DNA of 64,000 bases from NCBI GenBank assembly GCA_965221575.1, contig CBDCSM010000013.1, positions 894,934 to 958,933 of the forward strand, given 5' to 3'. How positions within the stretch are numbered: the first letter of the stretch is position 1; each line of letters opens with the position of its first letter. Shown piece by piece: positions 16,445-25,718 of the stretch. The notes beneath the pieces are model-generated. The model was not told the origin of the DNA. It ran no database searches and saw nothing but the letters and a program-made list of their open reading frames with translations. The stretch is from JAPPHA01 sp965221575 (GTDB lineage: Bacteria; Pseudomonadota; Alphaproteobacteria; Rhodobacterales; Rhodobacteraceae). A program made the translations under genes and the position numbers.

Positions 16445-17497
16445 ATGAAGACGATCAAGGGGCCAGCACTTTTCCTGGCGCAGTTCGTTGGCGACGAGGC
16501 GCCATACAATTCCTGGAATTCGATTACCCGTTGGGCTGCCGAGTGCGGATATCGCGGGGTCCAGGTTCCCAGTTGGGACAGGCGACTGATCGATCTTGAG
16601 GCCGCTGCCGGTTCGATAGACTACTGCGATGAGTTCAAGGGCGTGGCAGAAGAGAACGGAGTGAGGGTCACCGAACTATCCACCCACCTTCAAGGACAGC
16701 TTGTCGCCGTTCATCCGGCATACGACGAAGCGTTCGATGGATTTGCCGTGCCTGGTGTGAGAGGCAATCCCCGGGCTCGCCAGCAATGGGCCGTCGAACA
16801 ACTCACGATGGCATTGTCGGCATCTTCCAACATGGGGCACTGCGCACATGCGACGTTTTCGGGAGCCCTCGCATGGCCCTACGTCTACCCGTGGCCGCAA
16901 CGCCCATCCGGACTGATTGAAACCGCGTTCGACGAACTCGCCGCTCGGTGGAAGCCGATACTGGATCACGCCGACGACTGTGGCGTGGACATCTGCTACG
17001 AAATTCACCCGGGCGAGGACCTTCACGATGGAGTGACATTCGAAATGTTCCTGGACCGGACCGACGGGCACGCGCGTGCGAACATGCTCTACGACCCTTC
17101 GCATTATGTGCTGCAGTGTCTCGATTACCTGGACCACCTCGACATTTACGCGGACAGGATTCGGATGTTCCACGTCAAGGATGCCGAATTCAATCCGAGT
17201 GGACGGCAGGGTGTGTATGGCGGTTATCAGAGTTGGCTTCGCCGGGCCGGACGTTTTCGTTCGCTCGGCGACGGACAGGTTGACTTCGGTTCGGTCTTCT
17301 CGAAGCTCGCGGCCATGGACTTCGATGGCTGGGCCGTGGTCGAGTGGGAGTGTTGCCTGAAACACCCGGAAGCGGGTGCCCGGGAAGGGGCCGACTTTGT
17401 TCGCGATCACATCATACGTGTTACCGACACGGCGTTTGACGACTTCGCAGGAGCCGGGACTGACGATGCGGCAAACAAACGGATGCTGGGAATTTGA
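16445..17497 (+). CDS. Sugar phosphate isomerase/epimerase (xylose-isomerase-like TIM barrel)
   Basis: 350 aa with GGAAGGAAA upstream of the ATG. Family features are ECGYRGVQVPSWD, DHADDCGVDICYEIHPGEDL (metal-binding Glu), NMLYDPSHYVLQ, RIRMFHVKDAEF and AVVEWECCLKHPE. These are the metal ligands of the AP_endonuc_2/xylose isomerase-like barrel. Such proteins isomerise or epimerise sugars, inositols or keto-acids. A Gfo/Idh/MocA dehydrogenase follows 71 bp later, a pairing typical of inositol or unusual-sugar catabolism. Confidence 0.88.
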   Translation: MKTIKGPALFLAQFVGDEAPYNSWNSITRWAAECGYRGVQVPSWDRRLIDLEAAAGSIDYCDEFKGVAEENGVRVTELSTHLQGQLVAVHPAYDEAFDGFAVPGVRGNPRARQQWAVEQLTMALSASSNMGHCAHATFSGALAWPYVYPWPQRPSGLIETAFDELAARWKPILDHADDCGVDICYEIHPGEDLHDGVTFEMFLDRTDGHARANMLYDPSHYVLQCLDYLDHLDIYADRIRMFHVKDAEFNPSGRQGVYGGYQSWLRRAGRFRSLGDGQVDFGSVFSKLAAMDFDGWAVVEWECCLKHPEAGAREGADFVRDHIIRVTDTAFDDFAGAGTDDAANKRMLGI

Positions 17498-17568
17498 ACG
17501 CCCTGCCGGCGTGACTGTCGGGGACGAGTTGCCGAAATAAACGAAACGGAAGGAAGTCAGGTGCGGGA

Positions 17569-18747
17569 ATGACGATTGAAGGAGGGACGGGGCGTCGGGC
17601 CGGCGGAAAAATTCGGCTTGGCATGGTTGGCGGCGGCCGAGACGCGTTCATTGGTGCGGTCCACAGGATCGCCGCACGACTGGACGACCGGTACGAATTC
17701 GTGGCAGGCGCCTTGTCTTCGACGCCGGAACGGTCGCAAGCATCCGGTCGGGACCTGGGGCTTTCACCGGACCGCATCTACGATGATTTCCGGTCCATGG
17801 CGGTTCGGGAGGCGCGGCTGAAGTCCGGCATCGAGGTTGTCGCGGTGGTGACTCCGAACAACCTGCATTACCCGGTTGCGGCGGAATTCCTCCGGCGCGG
17901 GATCCATGTCATATGCGACAAACCGCTGACCTCCTCTTTGGCGGACGCCAAAAAACTGGCGAAACAAGCGAAGCGGTCGTCCGCCCTGTTCATACTTACC
18001 CACAACTACACGGGCTATCCGATGATACGGCAGGCGCGCCACATCGTGGCGAAGGGCCAGCTCGGAAGAATCCGTGTCGTTCATGCCGAATACCCGCAAG
18101 ACTGGTTGTCAGAGCCACTCGAGGCGGCCGGTCAGAAACAGGCCGCATGGAGAACAGATCCGGAGCGCTCGGGTTTGGGCGGTTCCGTAGGGGACATCGG
18201 GACCCATGCCTACAACCTGCTCCGCTTTGTTACCGGCCTCGAACTGGACAGCCTTTCAGCGGATCTTACCGCGTTCGTGGACGGCCGAAGCCTGGATGAC
18301 AATGCGCACGTCCTCCTTCGTTTCGCCGGTGGTGCGCGGGGTATGCTGTGGTGCAGTCAGGTCGCGCCTGGAAACGAGAACGCGCTCAAGATTCGTGTCT
18401 ATGGCGAGCACGGTGGCCTGGAATGGGAGCAGGAAGCCCCCGACAAGCTTTGGCATACGTCACGGGGCGAGCCGACGCGACTGATCACTCGAATGGGTGC
18501 CGGTGCCGCTGATGCCGCGAACAGGGTATCACGAATACCTCCGGGGCATCCCGAAGGATACCTCGAAGGATTCGCAAACATTTACAGGGAGGCGGCCGAC
18601 GCGATCGAGGCAGCCAGGGAGCAACTCGAAGTGCCGGACGAAAACATCTATCCGGGAATCGTTGACGGTGTTGAGGGGGTTGCCTTCATCGATGCCTGCG
18701 TCCGGTCCTCAAACCGAAATGGCGCCTGGACCGGGCTCCGATGCTAG
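17569..18747 (+). CDS. Gfo/Idh/MocA-family NAD(P)-dependent oxidoreductase
   Basis: 392 aa. Rossmann motif IRLGMVGGGRDAFIGAVH at the N-terminus; catalytic-Lys motif as HVICDKPLTSSL (DKP instead of the more common EKP); substrate-domain motif GDIGTHAYNLLRF with the usual His. Likely oxidises or reduces a sugar or inositol hydroxyl, working with the upstream isomerase. The ending LEGFANIYREAADAI is typical of the family. Confidence 0.9.
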   Translation: MTIEGGTGRRAGGKIRLGMVGGGRDAFIGAVHRIAARLDDRYEFVAGALSSTPERSQASGRDLGLSPDRIYDDFRSMAVREARLKSGIEVVAVVTPNNLHYPVAAEFLRRGIHVICDKPLTSSLADAKKLAKQAKRSSALFILTHNYTGYPMIRQARHIVAKGQLGRIRVVHAEYPQDWLSEPLEAAGQKQAAWRTDPERSGLGGSVGDIGTHAYNLLRFVTGLELDSLSADLTAFVDGRSLDDNAHVLLRFAGGARGMLWCSQVAPGNENALKIRVYGEHGGLEWEQEAPDKLWHTSRGEPTRLITRMGAGAADAANRVSRIPPGHPEGYLEGFANIYREAADAIEAAREQLEVPDENIYPGIVDGVEGVAFIDACVRSSNRNGAWTGLRC

Positions 18748-20042
18748 GCGATGTAGAAGCGTCTGTTTCAACGCACACTCCATGAACCGCCCTGGCTGCC
18801 ACCAATCGAAAGCGACATTTTTGTTGGTGGGATTCGCACCCACAAGGAAAACGCGCCTTTCCTGTACCTGTATCGATGCCTGATGTAATCGGAAGGATCC
18901 GATTGTGTATAGGTTTTTATGGATCGTGCGCGGCACGGTCGATAAAAGCATTGAGTTGAGCCGCGCTCCCTGACGGTCGGGTTCTATGGGAATTCCATTC
19001 GCCGAGGCGAACTTTATCGCGCCGGTCTGATGCGCTTTGCTCCCGCCGTCCATGCTGCCGCGATGGTCATGGCCGGAATCAGGCCGGGAGTCTCCTCGAT
19101 TCCATGACCTGGGACGGCCTCATTCGCCGCTGCGAGAACGATGCGCGCGGCCTTGCGTGGCCGTGCGCGGCCGTGGTGAAGTGGCCACGAGGGGTCGGTT
19201 CCGCGAGCGAAATGACATTCCGACATGGATTGACCTGGCAAGTCTTGGAAACCGCTTCAAAATCCGCCTCCACTCAGCATGTTGGCCGCAGTTTTCCTGA
19301 TCCCGCCCGGGAGGGTGCACCAGGAGATTCTGCCGAGTAGCGTCAGCCAGTACCGGTTCGCTCCATCCTCCTGCGCAAACAGATCCTCGAACATCACGCG
19401 CTAACCCGGCGACAGGTTCGTGTCGACCAGGCGTACGGGATCTTCCTTTCGCCCGCTCAACCGGGCACGGATCAAGACGGTCAACCGCCATGCACCCGGA
19501 GGCTGAATCCACCCTGCGATCAGAGATTCGATGCAGTGCCCGAAACTGAGCCGGGGCTCGAGATGCACGCGCGCCGTCTTTGCAATCTCCGTGATCTACC
19601 GGTCTTCAGCCCGGGATTCAGAATGCTGGATGCCCCGCAAGTCCGACATGCGGGCCCGGCTGCGAAGCCGGCTCATCTCTTCAGTTCCGTCCGGGTTGAA
19701 TATATCGAGCGGCGGATCAAGTGCCACGAGGCACACGCGGAATCGCGAGCATGTTGGGTTTCATGGGCAAGGAACCGTCGGATCGCCCGGATCTCCGGCT
19801 CCTGCGTTCCGCGAACAGGTGGTCCGGCTCGTCCAGTATATCAGGAGAGGCCATGATCGCGGTGTCATCCGGGGATGTCATGGCGATGCGGGAATCCGGC
19901 ATGCGGGCAGCCATGGGGGCGTCTGAGGGGGTCGAAAGGGAAGGGACAGACAGGGGATCGAGGACGGCCCTCCCCTCGTCGCCGGAAATCCGGATTGGTT
20001 TGTGTCCTGGCGAGAAGACCTGACCGCGAAACATACCTGCGG
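18748..20042. other. Long gene-free region
   Basis: About 1.3 kb without a recognisable gene on either strand. Frames are short or of random composition. It contains a small hairpin, AATCGGA-AGGA-TCCGATT, near 18888, and a T-arm-like segment near 18820 that lacks the rest of a tRNA. Probably decayed DNA. Confidence 0.45.
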
Positions 20043-20855
20043 TCAAACAGGCTTGCGGTACCCATTTTCGATGGCTTCCCGGCACCAATCCTCCGCCGTT
20101 TCATAGAAACCGATCTCAGGCAGGATGAATCCCTCGATGGCCAGGTTTTCCATGATCTTCCTGGCTGCCGGTACCAGGTGAGCGTGCGCGGCGGACTCGC
20201 GCAATCTCCCGAGTTCATCGTCCGATATCCGGCCGGATGCAACGAAGGGCGGCATCGGAGCAACGTCCGTTACGGCAATCGTACGCAGTCTTGCGGCAAG
20301 TTTCGGACGATGCCGTTCGAGCAGCAGATGGAAGTATCCGTCCACGGGACCGACATCAATCTCGTTTTCGATGACTGCCCTAACGATTCCCATTGGCGAT
20401 TTGAAAGGGCCGAGACTCTGGGAGAACAGGGGTTTACCTGCTTCCAGGAAATGAGGCAGCAAGAGCCGCCTCGGCGCGTTGTATCCGGAGTGAGACGATT
20501 CGATCGTCCAGCCAAATCGCCGTCCGAACAGCCCTTCGAGGCCGTTAGCCGGGTCGTCGTGCCTCACGACCATGTTGGTCCAGTAAACCGGTCGTCCCTT
20601 GCAATACTCGTGATCCAGAACCGGGGTCGCGACCAGGTTTGGCCTCGGATCCGACCGCCAAAACGGCCAGCCGCACATCTGCACCAATCCCATGTCATGG
20701 CGTTTCCACAAATCATCCATGGGTGCGGGAGGAGAATGTTCGACAACGTCCAGGGGAACACCGGACGATCGCGAAATCTGTACGATCAGCCCTCTCCAGA
20801 GGTGGCGGGTCCGCTCATCCACCTCGTACATTCTCGTGTTGGCAATCAAATGCAT
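20043..20855 (-). CDS. PhnD/SsuA/transferrin-type substrate-binding protein
   Basis: 270 aa. The start MHLIANTRMYEVDERTRHLW fits the PhnD-like family. Further marks are LVQMCGWPFWR, VVRHDDPANGLEGLFGRRFG and IENEIDVGPVDGYFHLLLE, the last being the usual DVGxVDG strand. No signal peptide is obvious. Family members bind phosphonates or other small anions for ABC importers, but no permease or ATPase is nearby, so this is an orphan. An inverted repeat TGACCGC/GCGGTCA lies at its 3' end. Confidence 0.8.
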   Translation of the reverse strand: MHLIANTRMYEVDERTRHLWRGLIVQISRSSGVPLDVVEHSPPAPMDDLWKRHDMGLVQMCGWPFWRSDPRPNLVATPVLDHEYCKGRPVYWTNMVVRHDDPANGLEGLFGRRFGWTIESSHSGYNAPRRLLLPHFLEAGKPLFSQSLGPFKSPMGIVRAVIENEIDVGPVDGYFHLLLERHRPKLAARLRTIAVTDVAPMPPFVASGRISDDELGRLRESAAHAHLVPAARKIMENLAIEGFILPEIGFYETAEDWCREAIENGYRKPV

Positions 20856-21718
20856 CAGACAACCCGCGTCGCCGAAGCGGATCCCGGAATTCCACCGGTC
20901 AACCTAGTTTGATCAACAGGATGCATCGGTTTCAAGCGTGCCATGATCGCCTTGTCGAGCAGGGTTCCGCGAAAAGACGCGGGCACGCGTACCTGGTTCA
21001 GACACATGTAACCGTTTGATGCCGATGCTCGCCGCGATGGTATCGACCGTGGGCTCGACTTCGGTTTCCTGCTGAAGAGATAGAGGGTCGGACGTATTCA
21101 CTGCCTTCCAGACATTGGCTTCCATTCCCCGGCCCGGTCCGGTGAATCCGGCAATCAGGTTGTCCGGCCCGTTTCCTTTCGGGTCGACGTGCCGCCGGCA
21201 GTGCCGCCCTCCCCGGTCCTGACCGAACTGGCGGACACTACGCATTTCGTATGGCGGCACCAGGGTGAGTCCAACCGTGACGAATGTCGCCAACCCCTGA
21301 ATCCGGACGTCATCGCCACCATCTTCGGCGAGATTCATTACGGCCCCGTGCGCCGCCTTTTTTCTGCACCTTGAATTGCCTGGACAGATCCGTGTCCGCG
21401 GGAATCTTGCCCCCTTCGCCCAGGTACCGACTGCAACTCCGGACGGTTCCAGGTCCTTGATCCTCCCGTTCGGCGGTTTCACGCATCTTCGGTCCCCCGG
21501 CATCGATCCGCAACCCCGCAAGATCAAAACGTACATTTTTTTGCGCGATTCATTCAATATGTCCGCGGCCGCATGAACTAGACCTGAAATTGGGTGCGCC
21601 AGACCTGGCGCAGGGAGCGACTCAATCTTTTGCCGTAGCTGCCGGTACGCGGAAGTTCGGGTGCTCAAACGGAAAGCGAGTGAGCGCAACAACCTGTTCA
21701 AACATAGGGAAGAAAACC
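20856..21718. other. Gene-free region upstream of the TRAP operon
   Basis: About 860 bp. A minus-strand frame over 20913-21400 has protein-like composition (for example GPDNLIAGFTGPGRGMEANV), but I cannot assign it and it may be a decayed gene. The part next to 21719 should contain the TRAP promoter. Confidence 0.4.
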
Positions 21719-22756
21719 ATGAGAAAGCCCGAATTCCTTTCACTGATGGTGAGCGTCGCCGTTTCCATCGGTTCCGTGCTGTCATCCCCCGCGCTTGCCC
21801 AGGATGACGTCGTATCGCTCCGCTGGGCGAGCTTCGTGTCACCCATGAGCACGAACAATGCGGATGCGGTACCGGCGTTTGCCAAGGCGGTCGAGGAGGC
21901 GTCGGGAGGCACTCTCAAGATCGAACACTATCCCGGCGGCACCCTGGGAAAGAGCCCGGTCCAGCAACTCGCCATGGTTGAGAACGGGGTCGCCGACATC
22001 GCCGAAGTCGTGGTTGCCTATTCGCCGGGCCGTTTTCCGGAGCTGTCGATTTTCGAGCTTCCATTTCTCGTGGAAAGCAATGTCGAGGCTGGCCTGGCTG
22101 CATGGAAACTTTATGAGAAGGGCCTCGTTTCGGACTTTGATGAACTGATGCTCGCGGCAATCATCATGTCCGGACCGTATGGTGTCTCCACCTCCAAACC
22201 GATCAACTCGATCGAGGACCTGGCCGGGTTGAGGTTACGGGCCGCCGGTCCCATCCAGAACGAAATCGTAACAAGGCTCGGGGCCGTTCCCGTCGGGAAC
22301 ATTCCCGCACCGTCGATCGCCGAAAACATCAGCCGCGGCGTGATCGACGGGACCCTGATGGCACCGGGCAACCTTTTCACGTTTCGAATCGCCGATGCCG
22401 CGGAGCATCACAATTTCGACCTGAAGCTCGGATCGGTGGCGGTCATCTTTCCCATTCGCCGTGATACCTACGAGAAGCTGCCTCCGAAGGCGAAGGCAGC
22501 CTTCGACCAGTACTCGGGCGAATGGCTGACCCGGTTGCTTGGCGAGGGACTTGACCGGCAGCAGGCCAGCACCGTGGAAACGATCCGGTCCGACAGCGCT
22601 CGCCACACGATTCACGAATGGGATGCGGAGGCGGTCGCCAAGGCGCGCGATGCGCTTGCGCCAATCGTCGAGAAACACGACACCGTCAACGCGGCTGGCG
22701 TCAATCTCTACCAGGAGGTGTTGCAAGCGATCGAGGAAGCGCGAGACTCGTTGTGA
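21719..22756 (+). CDS. dctP: TRAP transporter periplasmic binding protein
   Basis: 345 aa from the ATG at 21719, preceded by AGGGA. A signal peptide ends at ...SSPALAQ. The mature protein begins DDVVSLRWASFVSP and carries the DctP pattern: EASGGTLKIEHYPGGTLGKS, ENGVADIAEV, and SIEDLAGLRLRAAGP with the conserved Arg for the substrate carboxylate. It binds an organic acid or similar anion in the periplasm for the Q and M subunits. Upstream in-frame codons are not needed. Confidence 0.92.
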   Translation: MRKPEFLSLMVSVAVSIGSVLSSPALAQDDVVSLRWASFVSPMSTNNADAVPAFAKAVEEASGGTLKIEHYPGGTLGKSPVQQLAMVENGVADIAEVVVAYSPGRFPELSIFELPFLVESNVEAGLAAWKLYEKGLVSDFDELMLAAIIMSGPYGVSTSKPINSIEDLAGLRLRAAGPIQNEIVTRLGAVPVGNIPAPSIAENISRGVIDGTLMAPGNLFTFRIADAAEHHNFDLKLGSVAVIFPIRRDTYEKLPPKAKAAFDQYSGEWLTRLLGEGLDRQQASTVETIRSDSARHTIHEWDAEAVAKARDALAPIVEKHDTVNAAGVNLYQEVLQAIEEARDSL

Positions 22757-22815
22757 CCGGTCCGGCACACCGGCAGGTTCCCGGGGACTGGCCGGCAAAG
22801 GACAGGGGTTCGTAA

Positions 22816-23352
22816 ATGAATCGATCCATCATGGCCGCCGGGAGATACGCGGCGGTCATCGGGTTGATCTGCCTGTTGGTCATGTCGGTTGCGATCCTGT
22901 CCGACGCGTTGACTCGCACCTTTTTCAATGCGCCGATTTATGGCCTCAGCGATCTCATGGAAGTGATCGCCCCGGTCATAGTCGCATCGTGTTTCCCGGT
23001 TACGCTTGCAAGCATGCAAAACATATCCATTCGTTTCCTGGGACGATCACTGCCGGTTCGTCCCGGGCAACTCCTGGAGTTGTTCGGTCAAACCGCGGCG
23101 CTGCTTGTCATGGCCGGAATCGTCTGGGAAGTCGGGCGTTATACCAAGGGCCTGATTGACCACGGACAGTTCACCTGGCTTCTCGGAATTCCGATCTGGC
23201 CGAGCTGGATCGTTTCAACGGCGTTGTTCATGCTTTGCCTGCCGATCCAGGCGATTGTCGTGACAAGGGTTTTCAGGAATTTCACAAGTGGCCGGCCGCT
23301 GGCGAGCTCGGAAGCGGAATTCCTGGATCACGTCGAGGAAAGCCGGCAATAA
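22816..23352 (+). CDS. dctQ: TRAP transporter small membrane subunit
   Basis: 178 aa with four hydrophobic segments: AAVIGLICLLVMSVAILSD, VIAPVIVASCFPVTLAS, FGQTAALLVMAGIVWEVG, and IVSTALFMLCLPIQAIVV. Typical DctQ topology. The stop overlaps the DctM start by one base (TAATG). Confidence 0.9.
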   Translation: MNRSIMAAGRYAAVIGLICLLVMSVAILSDALTRTFFNAPIYGLSDLMEVIAPVIVASCFPVTLASMQNISIRFLGRSLPVRPGQLLELFGQTAALLVMAGIVWEVGRYTKGLIDHGQFTWLLGIPIWPSWIVSTALFMLCLPIQAIVVTRVFRNFTSGRPLASSEAEFLDHVEESRQ

Positions 23353-24656
23353 TGGACCCGATCACGATCGGTCTCTTGTCTTTCCTGGGAATGCTGGCCC
23401 TGATCGCGCTGCATGTTCCGGTCGGCATAGCCATGGCACTTGCCGGCGTTGCCGGATTCTACATGATGACCGGCAACCTGTTTGCCGCGTTTTCGATGTT
23501 CGGGTCGGAAACCGCCGGTGCGATCGCGAGTCCCGAACTGATCATCATTCCAATGTTTCTTCTCATGGGGTCCTTTGCCGGGGTATCGGGGCTTGCCGGC
23601 GATTTGTATCATCTCTCCAATTCGTTGATCGGGCATCGCCGCGGCGGGCTGGCGATGGCGACCGTCGCGGGGTGCGGCGGTTTCGGCGCAGCCTGCGGAT
23701 CGTCAATCGCGACAACGGCGACGATGGCGCGGATCGCACTCCCGGAAATGGAGCGGCGGGGATACGCTCAAAGCCTTGGCACGGGATCGATCGCCGCCGG
23801 CGGCACCCTGGGGTCACTGATTCCGCCCTCATCGATCATGTTGATCTATGCGTTCCTGACCGAGCAATTCGTCGTGACCCTTTTCATCGCCGGTGTTGTG
23901 CCAGGTCTCATGACGATCCTGCTGTATTTCCTGGCAATCCGGATCGCTGTAAGGCGCAACCCGTCGCTGGCTCCCGCCGGCCCGAGGCAGACGTGGGTAC
24001 AGACCGGCAGGGTCGCGGCGAAGAGCTGGGGCATCATGACGATCATTTTCATCATGACGGTCGGCCTCTACGGCGGCATCTTCACCGTGATCGAAGCGGC
24101 CGCGGCCGGTACGCTCATTGCCTTCCTGTTCGCCGTCGCGCGGGGAAAACTCTCCCGCGAGTCGTTTCTCGGAACGATCGGGCAGACGGCCACCAACGTC
24201 GGGCTCCTGTACACGATCCTCATCGGAGCCCACATCGTTTCCAACCTCATCACGATCACCCGAATGCCGGCGACGATGATCGACTGGGTCGCCGGGCTGG
24301 GCCTACCGCCCCTCGCGATCATATTCGTGCTCTCCGCCATCTACATCGTGCTTGGCGCGATCTTCGACTCCGTTGCCGCGATGGTCATCACGTTGCCGTT
24401 TGTTTTTCCTTTGGTCACGGATGGATTAGGGTATGATCCGATTTGGTGGGGCATCGTGATGATCATGGTGATCGAGATCGGAATGATAACACCGCCCATC
24501 GGCATAAATGTCTTCGTGATGCACGGAGTCAGGAAAGATATTCCTCTCGGTACGATTTTCCGAGGTATCGTTCCGTTTCTGCTGGCGGATTTTGTCCGGC
24601 TCGTCCTCGTGATCGTGTTTCCGGTCATCGCGCTCTGGTTGCCCCAGACCATGTGA
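23352..24656 (+). CDS. dctM: TRAP transporter large membrane subunit
   Basis: 434 aa, start overlapping the dctQ stop. Many hydrophobic helices with DctM marks: LIIIPMFLLMGSFAGVSG, CGSSIATTATMARIALPEME, GSLIPPSSIMLIYAFLTEQ, EIGMITPPIGINVFVMHGV. This subunit forms the sodium-driven channel of the importer. A membrane desaturase gene begins 12 bp after it and appears to be in the same transcript. Confidence 0.93.
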   Translation: MDPITIGLLSFLGMLALIALHVPVGIAMALAGVAGFYMMTGNLFAAFSMFGSETAGAIASPELIIIPMFLLMGSFAGVSGLAGDLYHLSNSLIGHRRGGLAMATVAGCGGFGAACGSSIATTATMARIALPEMERRGYAQSLGTGSIAAGGTLGSLIPPSSIMLIYAFLTEQFVVTLFIAGVVPGLMTILLYFLAIRIAVRRNPSLAPAGPRQTWVQTGRVAAKSWGIMTIIFIMTVGLYGGIFTVIEAAAAGTLIAFLFAVARGKLSRESFLGTIGQTATNVGLLYTILIGAHIVSNLITITRMPATMIDWVAGLGLPPLAIIFVLSAIYIVLGAIFDSVAAMVITLPFVFPLVTDGLGYDPIWWGIVMIMVIEIGMITPPIGINVFVMHGVRKDIPLGTIFRGIVPFLLADFVRLVLVIVFPVIALWLPQTM

Positions 24657-24668
24657 GGAACATGGCGG

Positions 24669-25577
24669 ATGGATTACAAGGCCTTCATAAAATCGCTTCC
24701 CCAAGACAAGCGAAACGCACTTGGCGAACTCAGGGACGGTCCGGGGCTTCGCCACCTCGCAATCTATGCGTTCCTGATCTTCCTGCTCGCGGTCCTGGTG
24801 GCGATTCGCGTGCCGGGTTGGCCGTTCCTGATGATTCCACTCGGAATTCTCCTCGCCTTCCTGTTCAATCTCGAGCACGAGTGCACCCACAAGACCCCGT
24901 TCAGGACGACGTGGATCAACGAATGGGCCGGCCGGGTCAGCGGGTTCGTGATCTTCCAGCCCTTCCTGTGGTTCCGGTACTTCCACCTCGCCCACCACCG
25001 GTTCACGAATGATCCGGAACGCGACCCAGAACTGGTCGGGAAACCCAAACCGGAAACCGTTCTCGAATACGTGGTTTTCGTACTGTGCCTCATTTATTGG
25101 AAAAACAAGGTCGAGTTGTTGTTTTCCAATGCTCTCGGAAGGATAGACGACGATTTCATTCCCGAGAGCGCCTACCACCGCCTGAAAGTCGAAGCCCGGA
25201 TTTCGCTAGCGGTCTATGCCGCACTCCTGGTTTTTTCCATTGCCGTTTCGCCGCTGCTGCTCTGGACCTGGCTGGTCCCGCTCGCGATCGGCTTCCCGTT
25301 TCTCCGGCTTTACCACCTTGCCGAACACGGCCGCTGTCCAACTGTCAGCGACATGTTCGAGAATACACGTACCGTGTTCACCAATCGGCCGGTCCGCTTC
25401 GTCACCTGGAACATGCCCTACCACATCGAGCATCACACGCTCCCGATGGTGCCGTTCTACCGTCTCCCGGAACTGCATCGGCTCGTTCGTGAACATCTGA
25501 GACAGACCAGCGACGGCTACGTGGGCTTCACGGCCGAGTACGCAGGTCACTTGAGTCTCACGCGAAATCCGACCTGA
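24669..25577 (+). CDS. Membrane fatty-acid-desaturase-like di-iron enzyme
   Basis: 302 aa with the three histidine boxes of integral-membrane di-iron enzymes: HECTH (residues 70-74), HLAHH (106-110) and HIEHH (about 252-256). Hydrophobic pairs lie between them. Family members introduce double bonds or hydroxyl groups into acyl or carotenoid substrates. Placement 12 bp behind dctM suggests it may modify the compound imported by the TRAP system, or a lipid linked to its use; this is inference. Confidence 0.85.
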   Translation: MDYKAFIKSLPQDKRNALGELRDGPGLRHLAIYAFLIFLLAVLVAIRVPGWPFLMIPLGILLAFLFNLEHECTHKTPFRTTWINEWAGRVSGFVIFQPFLWFRYFHLAHHRFTNDPERDPELVGKPKPETVLEYVVFVLCLIYWKNKVELLFSNALGRIDDDFIPESAYHRLKVEARISLAVYAALLVFSIAVSPLLLWTWLVPLAIGFPFLRLYHLAEHGRCPTVSDMFENTRTVFTNRPVRFVTWNMPYHIEHHTLPMVPFYRLPELHRLVREHLRQTSDGYVGFTAEYAGHLSLTRNPT

Positions 25578-25718
25578 CGCAGTGCCAATCCGTGGAAGCT
25601 GAAAACCGCGGGGACGCCGATCGGAAGTCGTGATGCGGGAACAGTCCGGGTGGCGGTTGGCAGAACGGAAGGCACTGACATCCATGCCACGAATCGCGTC
25701 CACGGCGAGATCCGGCAC

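Noticed and set aside
18815..18915. tRNA-like T-arm and variable-arm-like stem (GTGGG...CCCAC on the minus strand)
   Set aside because: No matching acceptor stem, D-arm or anticodon arm could be found, so it is not annotated as a tRNA.
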